This document shows positions 28,873 through 39,940 of a stretch of DNA of 64,000 bases, in pieces. The stretch is from contig AJXE01000017.1 in NCBI GenBank assembly GCA_000263395.1, positions 24,915-88,914 of the forward strand, written 5' to 3'. The notes beneath the pieces were generated by a model. It worked only from the letters and a program-made list of their open reading frames with translations. It was not told the origin of the DNA and searched no databases. How positions within the stretch are numbered: the first letter of the stretch is position 1; the number at the start of each line of letters is the position of its first letter. Source of the stretch: Stutzerimonas stutzeri TS44 (GTDB lineage Bacteria > Pseudomonadota > Gammaproteobacteria > Pseudomonadales > Pseudomonadaceae). The position numbers and the translations under genes are program-made.

Positions 28873-29907
28873 TCAACGACGTGACACTCCCTCGTCACCC
28901 GCCCCCGTGCGCGGCAGCAATGCGAGAAAATTGTCCCGCGCCACCCGCCGCGCGGTCTTCTCCTTCAACGCATCGAGAAACGGTGCGAACGCCGCCATCC
29001 CCGAGCCCAGGTTGTCGAAGTGCCCGACCACATCCGAACCCAGCACGAAGCGCGTCGGATGCCGCTCGACCAGCGCGACCCATTGCGCGTCCGGCTTGCC
29101 GTCGCCATCGAGCAGATAGGGCTCGAGCATGGTCCAGGACAGGTCGATGTAGAGATTGGGATAGTCGTCGAGCAGCCGCTTCACCGTCGGCAAGAGGAAC
29201 TCCAGTTTCTCCTGATGGCGATGCAGCTCCATGCTGGTGCCGGCATGCGCCCAGATGAAACGCGTATGCGGATGGTTGCGCAACGGCTCTTCCAGCTCCT
29301 GCAGATACAGCGGGTTGCGCTCGCGCTTGGAAGTGATGTTGGAATGCAGCAGCACCGGCAGGTCGAACTCGGCCGCCAGGTGATAGACCCGCGCCAGCGC
29401 CTCGTTGTTGGCGCGCGGCGTGTCGCCCTCGGTCAGCGCGGTGACGTCGTCGTGGCGGGTAAATATTTCGCCGATGCCCTGCCAGAGGCCCGGATGCAGC
29501 TCGAGCATGCGGCGGATGTGTGCATCGGCATTCTTGTCGTTGGGGTTGAACCCCGAAAGGAATGGATGAAAACGCTTGCGCTGCGCGGGATCCAGCTCCT
29601 CCAGAGCCGCGGCGACCAGCACGTCGGTGGCGCTGTACCAGTACACCGGCGCATCGTCGCCGGCATAGTAGCGTGGGCGCTTCGGCTCGTTCTCGTGCCA
29701 CTTCTTCGCCACCGGGATGCCGCTGATCATCACGTGATCGATGGCCCCGGCATTCATCGCCGCGAGCAGCTTGGGCATGCCATCGCTTTCCTGGAAGAAG
29801 TCGACGTAGTGCAGATGGGCGTCGCTGTAGCGATAGTCGCGCGCCTGGACGGTGCAGCTCAGGCTGAACAGACAGCAGGTGATGAAGCAGAAACGTGCAA
29901 TCGACAA
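28873..29907 (-). CDS. Exported amidohydrolase-family (TIM-barrel) protein
   Basis: A 344-aa protein of the amidohydrolase-2 type. It has an early metal motif SDAHLHYVDF, a FIWAHAGTSME segment and a late acidic motif FVLGSDVVGHF. A TTG start at 29905-29907 is chosen because GGAGG lies 7 nt upstream and the first 21 residues then form a signal peptide (hydrophobic SIARFCFITCCLFSLSC, cleavage near VQARD). The longer frame from 30042 would bury it. The substrate is unknown; periplasmic location is predicted. Confidence 0.8.
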   Translation of the reverse strand: MSIARFCFITCCLFSLSCTVQARDYRYSDAHLHYVDFFQESDGMPKLLAAMNAGAIDHVMISGIPVAKKWHENEPKRPRYYAGDDAPVYWYSATDVLVAAALEELDPAQRKRFHPFLSGFNPNDKNADAHIRRMLELHPGLWQGIGEIFTRHDDVTALTEGDTPRANNEALARVYHLAAEFDLPVLLHSNITSKRERNPLYLQELEEPLRNHPHTRFIWAHAGTSMELHRHQEKLEFLLPTVKRLLDDYPNLYIDLSWTMLEPYLLDGDGKPDAQWVALVERHPTRFVLGSDVVGHFDNLGSGMAAFAPFLDALKEKTARRVARDNFLALLPRTGAGDEGVSRR

Positions 29908-30137
29908 CTCGGGTCCTCCGGGCAACCAGCCTGGTAGACCATGACACTGCCCGGCCGTTCGGCTGATCGTCTGGCGTGCCGGACGTTCGAGCGCTAATTT
30001 GCGGCCTTCGCCATACCCCCACCGGTATTTGACCGACATCAAACCCGTCGATTAGCGCGCCCGCTAGCATGCGGGCGTCGCTGTCCGGCAATGCTGCCGC
30101 CCAGCATTCAGCAACCTCACTGCGAAGGAATCCAGGC

Positions 30138-30572
30138 ATGGCCATGAAAACCATCAACGCACGCGGGCAGATGCAGGCGGGCATGAGCATCGAAGTGGAA
30201 TGCGGCAACCACCGCCTGGTGATGGATCAGCCCAAGCACGCCGCCGGAAAGGACCTCGGGCCGACGCCGCTGGAAGCCATCCTCGCCGCCGTGGCGGGCT
30301 GCTTCGGCACCATCGGCCGCTTCGTCGCCCATCAACAGAAGATCGAGCTGCGCGGCATGCGTTTCGAACTCGAAGCCGACTACGATCCGGCCGGGCTGCT
30401 GGGCCGCGATCCCGATGTGCGTCCGGGCTTTCAGGAACTACGGGTGAAGGTCGATATCGATGCCGATCTGAGTCGCGCAGACAAGCAGGCGCTGCTCAAG
30501 CAGATCGAACAGCGCTGCCCGGTGGCCGACAACCTGACTCACGGCACGCGGCTGGTCAGTCAGCTGCTCTAG
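30138..30572 (+). CDS. OsmC-family peroxiredoxin-like protein
   Basis: A 144-aa OsmC/YhfA-like protein. The first conserved cysteine is in the central helix AAVAGCFGTIGRF and the second near the C-terminus in QRCPVADNL. Such proteins reduce organic hydroperoxides or act as YhfA-type stress proteins. The start at 30138 is set by GAAGGA at 30124-30129. A T-rich hairpin follows. Confidence 0.85.
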   Translation: MAMKTINARGQMQAGMSIEVECGNHRLVMDQPKHAAGKDLGPTPLEAILAAVAGCFGTIGRFVAHQQKIELRGMRFELEADYDPAGLLGRDPDVRPGFQELRVKVDIDADLSRADKQALLKQIEQRCPVADNLTHGTRLVSQLL

Positions 30573-30600
30573 CGCGCAGAGCGATGCACGCGCACCGCCC

Positions 30601-30634
30601 AGCCACTTCCTTGCGAAGTGGCTGTTGTTGTATT
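30601..30634 (+). terminator. Probable terminator after the OsmC-family gene
   Basis: Perfect 9-bp stem AGCCACTTC/GAAGTGGCT (30601-30609 and 30615-30623) followed by the T-rich GTTGTTGTATT. Confidence 0.65.
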
Positions 30635-30659
30635 GGCCTGCACTCAGGCCTGTCGCGGC

Positions 30660-30953
30660 TCAGTGATTGCAGTCGGGACCGTGGACGTGATCCTCGCCGC
30701 CCTCCTCGTCACCTTCCTCGATCGGCTCCATCTCCAGCTCCAGGCTGACCAGATTGGTCGCCAGCGGGCGCAGCAGCAGATTGGCGTACTCGGTATCGCC
30801 CTCCTCCACGTCCACGCCGATCATCAGCTGGTCGTTACCAACCTGCTGAATCCACACCTCGCGGCCCTGCCAGATCACCGCAAAGCGGGTGCAGGACGTT
30901 TCCAGCTGGGTTCCGTCGACATCTTCCAGAACCAGTCGCAGGCTATCGCTCAT
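30660..30953 (-). CDS. Small acidic protein with His-rich tail
   Basis: A 97-aa acidic cytosolic protein of unknown function. The C-terminal 25 residues are rich in Glu and end HVHGPDCNH, a plausible metal-binding tail. No recognisable domain. It is separated from the upstream aminotransferase gene by a terminator, so it has its own promoter region (30954-31090). Confidence 0.65.
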   Translation of the reverse strand: MSDSLRLVLEDVDGTQLETSCTRFAVIWQGREVWIQQVGNDQLMIGVDVEEGDTEYANLLLRPLATNLVSLELEMEPIEEGDEEGGEDHVHGPDCNH

Positions 30954-30973
30954 TTTGCAAATACTCTCGTTCG

Positions 30974-31003
30974 TTGAAAAAATCGCCGGCAGCGCTGCCG
31001 GCG
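30974..31003 (-). terminator. Terminator of the acetylornithine aminotransferase gene
   Basis: A 20-bp perfect palindrome CGCCGGCAGC/GCTGCCGGCG (30984-31003), read on the minus strand into ATTTTTTC. Confidence 0.85.
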
Positions 31004-31090
31004 TTCAGCTGATGATGGCATGACCCGATCCAGCGGACCGGCCGTGAAAAGCGCCAGGCGCCTTTCACTCTGCCTGCATTCGGGAATCGC

Positions 31091-33141
<2,051 letters not shown>

Positions 33142-33234
33142 GGCGAACTCCTTGTTCTTGAAGTGCGCAGACGTTACCCACCGTCACCGCCCCGGTAAAG
33201 CACCAAGGCTGACCGTACAGTCACCGATCCGCGG

Positions 33235-34521
33235 CTAGCCGACCTCGAGTTCGGCCAGCGCTTCGGGATGCAGGAGGGCCTGCACCTGGGCATCGGCGAT
33301 GAACACCCCGTGCGCACCGTCGGCCAGGCCATTGCCGATCCGGTAGGGCGTGCCCTCGGCATCCACGGTGATACGCGCCAGGTCCAGATAGCGGGGCGCG
33401 CAGGGTTTCTTCCGCGCGTCGCGCAGCACCACGACCTTCGGTCGCAGTTGCAATTGCACATGCCGCTCCAGCACCAGCGCGACCTCGCCCGTGTGCAGCT
33501 CCACCAGCGAGCCGACCGGAAACACGCCCAGCCAGCGAATGAATTCATCCACCAGGCGGTCATCGAAATGCCGGTCGCTGCCGCCGCGCAGAACATCGTA
33601 GGCAGCCTGGATCGGCCGGGCGTCGTCATAGACCCGGTGGCTGGTGATCGCATCGAAGGTGTCGACGATGGTCACCACGCGGGTAATGAAGGGAATCTGG
33701 CTGCGATCGAGCCCCCGCGGGTAGCCACCACCATCCAGCCGCTCGTGATGGCCGTAGGCCGCCTGCATCGCCGGGCCCGGGATGTCCGACTGGGCACTCA
33801 GCGCCTGATAACCGAATGACGGGTGCTGCTTGATGTGCTCGAATTCCTCGGCCGTGAGCTTCCCCGGCTTGTTCAGCACCTGCGGATCAATCTTCATCTT
33901 GCCGACATCGTGCAGCAACCCGGCCATGCCGAGCAGCTCGATCTTGTCATCCGGCAGCCCCAGGTGCTTGCCAAACCCCATTGCCAGGATCGAGACCGAC
34001 AGGCAATGCAGGCTCGTGTACAGGTCCTGCGTCTTCAAGCGGACCAGCCAGAGCATCGCGCTTTCGTTGCGCAGCATGCTTTCCAGGTTGCGCTGGACTA
34101 TTGCATGGCACGCCCGCGTATCGATCGGCCGCCCCAGCTGGACGTTGGCGAGCACCTGATCGACCAGTTGCGCACCGGCATGGAAGGTCTCGTGGGCGCG
34201 CTCGACCTCCTGCGAAAGCGGTGTGTTCGCAGCGCTGCGTGCGACCCGCCCGGGCGCGGCGGACGGCTTGGCCCTGTCGCTCTCGCCCAGCGGCACGTAG
34301 CGGGTATCGTCGACATAGACATGCTCGCAGCGCTCGCGCAGCAGGCGGATCTGCTCGGCCTCACGCAAGGCGAAACCCTGGAACAGGAAATCCGTCTCGC
34401 GCCACGGACGGTCCAGCTCGCAGACATACATGCCCAACTCCAGCTGGCTGACCGACAGCCGCCGCCGGGTCGGCACATGGACGGTATCGCCATGCCTGCG
34501 CTTGCTATCGAAAAACTTCAC
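33235..34521 (-). CDS. HD-GYP domain cyclic-di-GMP phosphodiesterase
   Basis: A 428-aa protein with an N-terminal DUF3391-like region (VPTRRRLSVSQLELGMYVCELDRPW) and a central HD-GYP domain. The HD pair (LLHDVGKMKID) and the GYP signature (HHERLDGGGYPRGLDR) are complete, so c-di-GMP hydrolysis is expected. A C-terminal segment after the catalytic domain may be regulatory. The GTG start at 34521 has AAGGAGTGTCAG upstream; the longer frame to 34836 would overlap the tRNA gene and is rejected. Confidence 0.9.
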   Translation of the reverse strand: MKFFDSKRRHGDTVHVPTRRRLSVSQLELGMYVCELDRPWRETDFLFQGFALREAEQIRLLRERCEHVYVDDTRYVPLGESDRAKPSAAPGRVARSAANTPLSQEVERAHETFHAGAQLVDQVLANVQLGRPIDTRACHAIVQRNLESMLRNESAMLWLVRLKTQDLYTSLHCLSVSILAMGFGKHLGLPDDKIELLGMAGLLHDVGKMKIDPQVLNKPGKLTAEEFEHIKQHPSFGYQALSAQSDIPGPAMQAAYGHHERLDGGGYPRGLDRSQIPFITRVVTIVDTFDAITSHRVYDDARPIQAAYDVLRGGSDRHFDDRLVDEFIRWLGVFPVGSLVELHTGEVALVLERHVQLQLRPKVVVLRDARKKPCAPRYLDLARITVDAEGTPYRIGNGLADGAHGVFIADAQVQALLHPEALAELEVG

Positions 34522-34669
34522 CTGACACTCCTTGCTCCCTCGCCGCCTACCCTGACATAGCTGAAACGCGGCAAGTGCGACAGTAAACCAGACGGCCGGC
34601 ACCTCTCCAACGCAACTTCTTCGACACCGAAGCTGCCGCTTAAACACATGAAAAAACTGAAAAAAGTTT

Positions 34670-34698
34670 TTGCCATATGAATACCGTTCGGCTAAATT
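34670..34698 (+). promoter_or_regulatory. Probable sigma-70 promoter of tRNA-Ser
   Basis: TTGCCA (34670-34675) and TAAATT (34693-34698) are spaced by 17 bp, with the GC-rich discriminator CGCGCC after the -10 region, as expected for a stringently controlled tRNA promoter. Confidence 0.6.
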
Positions 34699-34733
34699 AG
34701 CGCGCCTCGACGGACAGCATGCCGTCGAGATCC

Positions 34734-34823
34734 GGTGAGGTGTCCGAGCGGTTGAAGGAGCACGCCTGGAAAGTGTGTATACGAGAAATCGTATCGAGGG
34801 TTCGAATCCCTCCCTCACCGCCA
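34734..34823 (+). tRNA. tRNA-Ser (anticodon GGA)
   Basis: A 90-nt type II tRNA with encoded CCA. Acceptor strands GGTGAGG (34734-34740) and CCTCACC (34813-34819) pair fully. The anticodon GGA is at 34768-34770, and a long variable arm (ACGAGAAATCGT) precedes the T-loop GGTTCGAATCC. It is the integration site for the downstream insertion. Confidence 0.96.
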
Positions 34824-34838
34824 GATAGCAACACACGC

Positions 34839-34871
34839 AAGCCCCTGAAATCTAAACGATTTCAGGGGCTT
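34839..34871 (+). terminator. tRNA-Ser terminator
   Basis: Perfect 13-bp stem AAGCCCCTGAAAT/ATTTCAGGGGCTT (34839-34851 and 34859-34871), 15 nt after the tRNA. The rest of the gap to the TonB receptor (34872-35283) holds no gene I can support. Confidence 0.88.
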
Positions 34872-35283
34872 CGTCGTTTCTAGGGGCTGCGTTTAGGACA
34901 AATTCAGAGCAAAAGTGCCGGTTATCACGCCACGGCACACCGCCCTGTATGCCCGCCGGGTCGCTCTGCCCTTCCCGTTCAGGCTTTGATACGCCCAGGA
35001 TGGAACGGCGAACCCAGCTCGGCTCACGTAGACGCCTCGAATTTCACAATCCTTATAGATTTCGTTTTCGTCGGACGGTGAGCGTGCGACTCAATGATCC
35101 CGGCCAGGTAGGTGGTTGCGTATCGAGCTCCGACGGACGGTGGATACCGGGAGATATGCGCAGCATGGCAATCCTGGTGTCGCACCAAGCTCGGATTCGA
35201 TAGCGAAGGTGCGGAAGTGGCTCGCTGTGGTGCATCTTATGAGGGTAGTCACGGCAGCAGTTTGCTATCAGACACTCAATAAC

Positions 35284-35302
35284 GCTAATGCAAGTCATTG
35301 TC
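35284..35302 (+). promoter_or_regulatory. Candidate Fur box
   Basis: The 19-bp stretch beginning GCTAATGCAAG and ending TCATTGTC matches the Fur consensus GATAATGATAATCATTATC at 14 of 19 positions. It lies 59 bp upstream of the TonB receptor start, consistent with iron-repressed expression. Confidence 0.6.
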
Positions 35303-35360
35303 ATTTACACTTAGCTTACAGATCGCTATCTTCGCCTCCTTTTCCTAAGGAGGTGACACA

Positions 35361-37475
35361 ATGACATTACACAAACCCCGCCTGGCTTTGCCTTTGATGG
35401 CTGTGCTGGCGGCTCCTGGAGCTCTTGCACAGACCGACTTGCTTGAGCTTCCAGCAACCGACGTTACCGGTGTGCGCGAGCAAGCCAGCTACAAGCCAGA
35501 ACAGAGCGAAAGCGCGCTCAAGATCGACGCAGCGCTGCGCGACATACCTCAATCCGTCAACGTGGTGCCTCAGTCGGTCCTCAGGGATCAAGGCGCGGAT
35601 TCGCTTGAAGATGCGCTCAAGAACGTACCCGGCATCGGATTGAGCAACGGCGATGGCCAGCGAGATCAGGTGACCATTCGCGGGTTCAACGCAATCGGCG
35701 ATCAATACATCGATGGCATTCGAGACGACGCCCTGTACTACCGGGACATGTCCAACATCGAGCGCGTTGAAGTCATCAAAGGCCCCGCCGCTGTCCTCTA
35801 TGGACGTGGTTCCTCTGGCGGACTGATCAACAGCGTCACCAAGAAGCCTTCCTTTGCCCCTGAGCAGGAAGTCGGCATCAGCTTCGACAGTGAAGGCAAA
35901 CGCCGCACCGAATTCGACGCCGGCTGGGCGGATATGGAGCAGAAAGACAAGGCCTTCCGTGTCACCGGAGCCTTCGAGGACAGCGACACCTTCCGTGAAG
36001 GCGGCTTTCTTGAACGCAAAGCCATCGCCCCATCTGCTTATTTCCGGCTTTCCGATGATCTCGAAGTGAACCTCGGCGCCTCCTACCTGTACGACGAGCG
36101 CCTGATTGATTTTGGTATCCCCGCACTCAACGGTCGCCCGGTGAAGGTTGATCCGGACAAGCGCTTCGGTTCCGCCGATGCCGATCAAGATTACACACGC
36201 AGTGAAGTGTTCTCGCTGACCGCCGGCATCGATTACCGCATCAACGATGTCTTCACCCTCAGCAACACCACGCGCTACTACCACTACGATCTGGATCGCA
36301 ACAACACGCTCGCCCACACCGACGCCAATCGATTCGTGACCGCAGCGGACGGCACGCTGCTGGTGAAGCTCAAGCGCGGTAACGTGCAGCGCAAGGAGGA
36401 CGGCCTGTTCAACCAGACCGAACTCAAGCAGAAGATTCAGCTGGCCGGCATGAACCACCAGTTGCTGTATGGCGTGGAAATCGGTCGACAGGAGAAGGAC
36501 CAGCAATTCTTCAATCTGGACGACGTCGCCCGGGTGCCTGTGTATGGCGACGGGTTGGTGTCGGTTCCCTTCCAGGCGACCGGAAAGACCGGCGACGGCC
36601 TCAATACCCAGGACACCTTCGGTCTTTACGCCCAGGACCTCATCGAGCTGACGCCGCATTGGAAAGCGCTCGTAGGCCTGCGCTACGACAAATTCGAACA
36701 GAGCTACCGCGACGACCTCAAGAACGCCGAGCTGGAGCGCACCGACTACACGCTCAGCCCGCGCGCGGGTCTTGTCTGGCAGCCCGATGACGTGCAGTCC
36801 TACTACCTGTCCGTGAGCCGTTCTTACCAACCCTCCGGCGAGATGTTCCAGATCAACTCCGGCAACGCCGAGCTGGATCCGGAAGAAACCACCAATTACG
36901 AAATTGGCGCCAAGTGGAACCTGCTCAATGACAACCTACTGTTGACGGCTGCGCTCTTCCGTCTTGAGCGAACCCAGATCAAGACAACCGATCCGGTGAA
37001 TCCCAGCAAGCTGGTACTCGCTGGCGAACAGCGCACCGACGGTTTCGAAACCACCTTCACAGGGCAGATCGCCGACAACTGGCAGCTCTACGGTGGCTAT
37101 GCCTATCTGGACGCAGAAATCACCAAGTCCAACAGCAAGACCAACGGGGTCCCCAACGAAGGCCAGGTACCGACCCTCACCCCGCGGCACAGCGCCAACC
37201 TTTGGGCCGTCCACACGCTGGCGCCAGGATGGCGCGTCGGCATGGGTGCCAACTACGTTGGCCGCCGCTACACCTCGCTGGATAACGAAACCGAGATGCC
37301 CAGCTACACCACGGTAGACGCCGCTCTGTTCTATGAGCAGCCCAAGTGGGACGCAGCGCTTCGGCTGTTCAACGTATTCGACAAGGAATACTACGCATCC
37401 GCCCACGGATCGGTGGATCTCATCACCCCCGGTGCGCCAAGAACGCTTGAGCTGAGCGCCCACTATCGGTTCTGA
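35361..37475 (+). CDS. TonB-dependent siderophore receptor
   Basis: A 704-aa outer-membrane receptor. The signal peptide ends near GALA-QTD. A plug domain follows (about 40-150) with IPQSVNVVPQSVLRDQGA and the IERVEVIKGPAAVLYGRGS segment. A 22-strand barrel ends in the C-terminal HYRF. The N-terminal ELPATDVTG is a plausible TonB box region; no FecA-type signalling domain precedes the plug. A very strong ribosome-binding site (TAAGGAGGTGA) is followed by ATG at 35361. The siderophore class cannot be fixed from sequence; plug features resemble catecholate-type receptors. It is the only gene in the tRNA-Ser insertion. Confidence 0.92.
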   Translation: MTLHKPRLALPLMAVLAAPGALAQTDLLELPATDVTGVREQASYKPEQSESALKIDAALRDIPQSVNVVPQSVLRDQGADSLEDALKNVPGIGLSNGDGQRDQVTIRGFNAIGDQYIDGIRDDALYYRDMSNIERVEVIKGPAAVLYGRGSSGGLINSVTKKPSFAPEQEVGISFDSEGKRRTEFDAGWADMEQKDKAFRVTGAFEDSDTFREGGFLERKAIAPSAYFRLSDDLEVNLGASYLYDERLIDFGIPALNGRPVKVDPDKRFGSADADQDYTRSEVFSLTAGIDYRINDVFTLSNTTRYYHYDLDRNNTLAHTDANRFVTAADGTLLVKLKRGNVQRKEDGLFNQTELKQKIQLAGMNHQLLYGVEIGRQEKDQQFFNLDDVARVPVYGDGLVSVPFQATGKTGDGLNTQDTFGLYAQDLIELTPHWKALVGLRYDKFEQSYRDDLKNAELERTDYTLSPRAGLVWQPDDVQSYYLSVSRSYQPSGEMFQINSGNAELDPEETTNYEIGAKWNLLNDNLLLTAALFRLERTQIKTTDPVNPSKLVLAGEQRTDGFETTFTGQIADNWQLYGGYAYLDAEITKSNSKTNGVPNEGQVPTLTPRHSANLWAVHTLAPGWRVGMGANYVGRRYTSLDNETEMPSYTTVDAALFYEQPKWDAALRLFNVFDKEYYASAHGSVDLITPGAPRTLELSAHYRF

Positions 37476-37798
37476 AGCAATTCCTCAGCCTGCGGCGGCT
37501 TCATTAGCGCCGCCGCAACTGGCTGGATAGCGGCTCCGGTCAGCATTGGACTTACGGCTACTGCCGGCCCAGACCGTGTAAAAACGCAGCAAGCGATGGC
37601 AATCAACTGCCGAGGGCTTTTCTCAGCGTCCAGGAGGACGCCGGACGCCCTCCCTGCAAAACTGTGGGGTAATCCAAAATCATCGATCCGGCAGCCAATG
37701 AGTAAGTCACTCATAACCGGCACACACCCGGCTTCGTCAGAATTTCGGATCGCCTCACCGTTTCATTCTTACTTGCCAGCCAGAGGCACAGGAGTAGC

Positions 37799-37867
37799 GT
37801 TCGAATTCCGCCCTCACCGCCAGACCACAAAACTAAAGCCATGAAAAATAAGCATTTTTCAGGGCTT
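37799..37867. repeat. Partial tRNA-Ser 3' end with terminator (right boundary)
   Basis: A degenerate copy of the tRNA-Ser T-arm and acceptor 3' strand (37799-37824) is followed by the hairpin AAAGCC-TGAAAAA/TTTTTCA-GGCTTT (37835-37867). The hairpin also provides a T-run on the minus strand and so can terminate azlCD. The upstream stretch 37476-37798 contains no gene I can support. Confidence 0.75.
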
Positions 37868-37909
37868 TTTACTTTTCACCCTGCGCTGCAGGCGCTAAAC
37901 CGCGCCAAC

Positions 37910-38218
37910 TCAGAATTGTCTGACCAGCGCCGCGACCAGAATGCCGACGGCGATTGCCGGCAGCGGTTTCTTCACTACCAGCATGACCGCCGCGGTCGCC
38001 AGCAAGGCCAGCCGCGCGCCGAGATCCCCTTCCAGCGCCAGCGGTGCCAGCAACGCCACCAGCACCGAGCCGGACATGGCGCTGATGAAGCGCCGAACCC
38101 GCGCGCCGAAGGGTACGAACGACATCACGTACACGCCGCCCCAGCGGGTCGCCAGGGTCACCCCGGCCATGACCAGCACCAGGGCCAGTGCGCCGAGGCC
38201 CGCGGTTTCAACGCTCAT
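37910..38218 (-). CDS. azlD: AzlD-family branched-chain amino acid transport protein
   Basis: A 102-aa inner-membrane protein with about four hydrophobic helices and the AzlD-type VTLATRWGGVYVMSFVP segment. AzlD is the small partner of AzlC in branched-chain amino acid or azaleucine export. Its start overlaps the end of azlC by 11 nt, as is usual for the pair. Confidence 0.87.
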   Translation of the reverse strand: MSVETAGLGALALVLVMAGVTLATRWGGVYVMSFVPFGARVRRFISAMSGSVLVALLAPLALEGDLGARLALLATAAVMLVVKKPLPAIAVGILVAALVRQF

Positions 38219-38924
38219 TGGCTGTCTCCGTCCAGAACAGCCCGGCCACGCCGCCGGCCAGTGCCCCTACGACGACATGCGTGTTCTCCGGCAGGTAGCG
38301 GTAGGCCAGCAGGGAGGCGCCGGCGGCGACGCTCCAGATCGCCAGGGTGCGCAGGTTCTTCTCGCCGCCGACCACCATCGCCAGCAGGAAGCAGCCCATC
38401 ACCATGTCCAGCCCCAGCCGCCTGGGCTCCTCGATGGCGCCGCCGAAGTGCACGCCCAGCCAGGTGCCCACCACCCAGAACAACCACAGCGCGATGCCGC
38501 CGCCAAGCAGCAGGCCGAGGCCAGGCTTGCCGCGGTTGAAGGCCTGCAGCGCCATTGCCCAGTTGGCATCGGACGCCACCAGCATGACCGCATAGCGCTT
38601 GCCCGGTGGCAGATGGCGCAGCCACGGGTAAAGCGTCGCGCCCATCAGCAGGTGGCGGGCATTGATCGCGAACACCGTGATCACCAGCGTGAACAGCGGC
38701 ACCTGCGGCCCCCACAGCTCCAGCGTGGCGAACTGCGAGGCGCCGGCGAACACCAGGGTGCTCATGGCGACGATGATCGAATCCTCCAGCCCCGCCTGGA
38801 CCGCCGCCAGCCCGAAGGCCGCCCCGAACAGCGTGACGAACAGCGCCAGCGGCACGAGCTCGCGGAAACCGGCCCAGACCATTCGGCGGTCGAATGCATG
38901 CAGATTGGTATCGGTTCCCGACAT
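38208..38924 (-). CDS. azlC: AzlC-family branched-chain amino acid exporter
   Basis: A 238-aa inner-membrane protein with about eight helices and the AzlC signature FAGASQFATLELWG. It forms the export channel with AzlD. The start at 38924 (MSGTD) has GGAGG upstream; the frame extends to 38975 but lacks a ribosome-binding site there. It is divergent from a LysR regulator, its likely controller. Confidence 0.88.
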   Translation of the reverse strand: MSGTDTNLHAFDRRMVWAGFRELVPLALFVTLFGAAFGLAAVQAGLEDSIIVAMSTLVFAGASQFATLELWGPQVPLFTLVITVFAINARHLLMGATLYPWLRHLPPGKRYAVMLVASDANWAMALQAFNRGKPGLGLLLGGGIALWLFWVVGTWLGVHFGGAIEEPRRLGLDMVMGCFLLAMVVGGEKNLRTLAIWSVAAGASLLAYRYLPENTHVVVGALAGGVAGLFWTETANER

Positions 38925-39054
38925 CGCGCAGCCTCCTGTGACTCTCCGATGCTCGCGCCCGGATGTGCCGAGCACTATGCATTCGGCCGATCAGCAAAAA
39001 AATCGCATACTTTCGCTACAAGCCATTCGCTTTTCAAATAGATGGGTGCGCGCG

Positions 39055-39918
39055 ATGAATCATCAGGACCTGCAGATCGACTGGCTGAAGTGCTTCGTGG
39101 CCGTAGTGGATGCCGGCTCGCTATCGGCTGCCGCGCCGCAGGTGCACCGTTCCCAGTCGGCGATCAGCATGCAGCTCAAGAAGCTGGAAGCGGCGCTGGA
39201 TTGCCAACTGCTGCTGCGCGGGCCGCGGCAGCACCAGCTCACGCCGCAGGGGCAACTGCTGCTGGGCTACGCGCGCCGCATGCTCGATGTGCACAACCAG
39301 GCGCAGGCGGCCTTTCATGGCGCGGAGCTGAGCGGACGCATCCGCCTGGGCGTGCCGGATGACTATGCCGCGCGCTACCTCACTCCCGTGCTCAGGCGCT
39401 TCGCGCCGCAGCATGGCGCGGTGGAAATCGAGCTGATCTGCGAGCAGTCGACCGCGCTGATTCCGCGCGTCGAGCGCGGCGACCTCGATCTGGCGCCGGT
39501 CTCGCGGGATCATCCGCGGCACGGCACGCTGCTGTTTCACGAACCGATGGTGTGGGTCGGCGCCGACTCGTTCCAGCTCTGGCGACGCGACCCGCTGCCC
39601 ATCGCCGTCTACGAAGACGCCAGCCTGGCCAGACGCAGCGCCATTCACTCCCTGGCGCAGCAGGGCCGCCGTTACAAGGTCGTGTACAACAGCTCCAGCC
39701 TGGCCGGACAGATCGCCGCCGTCGAGAGCGGACTGGCCGTCGCGGTACTGACCCAGTGCAGCGCGCCGGCACACCTGCGGATACTCGGCAGCGACGAGGG
39801 CCTGGGGCCGCTGGAGCCGATGGAAGTTGCGGTTTATCGCAGCTGGGCCTCACACGGCGCTCAGGCCGTGGACAGCCTGCACGACCTGCTGATCAGGACG
39901 CTGCGGCTGTCACCGTGA
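39055..39918 (+). CDS. LysR-family transcriptional regulator
   Basis: A 287-aa protein with an N-terminal winged HTH (about 8-65, SLSAAAPQVHRSQSAISMQLKKLE) and a C-terminal LysR substrate-binding domain (about 90-280). It is divergently placed from azlCD with a 130-bp shared control region, so it probably regulates that exporter in response to an amino acid. The upstream frame from 38662 is a shadow of azlC. Confidence 0.9.
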   Translation: MNHQDLQIDWLKCFVAVVDAGSLSAAAPQVHRSQSAISMQLKKLEAALDCQLLLRGPRQHQLTPQGQLLLGYARRMLDVHNQAQAAFHGAELSGRIRLGVPDDYAARYLTPVLRRFAPQHGAVEIELICEQSTALIPRVERGDLDLAPVSRDHPRHGTLLFHEPMVWVGADSFQLWRRDPLPIAVYEDASLARRSAIHSLAQQGRRYKVVYNSSSLAGQIAAVESGLAVAVLTQCSAPAHLRILGSDEGLGPLEPMEVAVYRSWASHGAQAVDSLHDLLIRTLRLSP

Positions 39919-39940
39919 ACGGCACGCCGCACGCCGGCAC

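Larger units (their letters stand above)
34800..37824. mobile_element. 3-kb insertion at tRNA-Ser bounded by 26-nt near-identical repeats
   Basis: The tRNA 3' end at 34800-34825 recurs at 37799-37824 with 24 of 26 bases identical (differences at positions 9 and 12). Each copy is followed by a hairpin of the same AAGCC...GGCTT type. This is the layout of attL/attR left by a site-specific insertion into a tRNA gene. The only cargo is one TonB-dependent receptor; no integrase gene is present, so the element is not autonomous. Boundaries are taken from the repeats. Confidence 0.72.

Noticed and set aside
33235..34836. A longer 533-aa version of the HD-GYP protein
   Set aside because: The extension would read through the tRNA-Ser gene and its promoter; the GTG at 34521 has a good ribosome-binding site.
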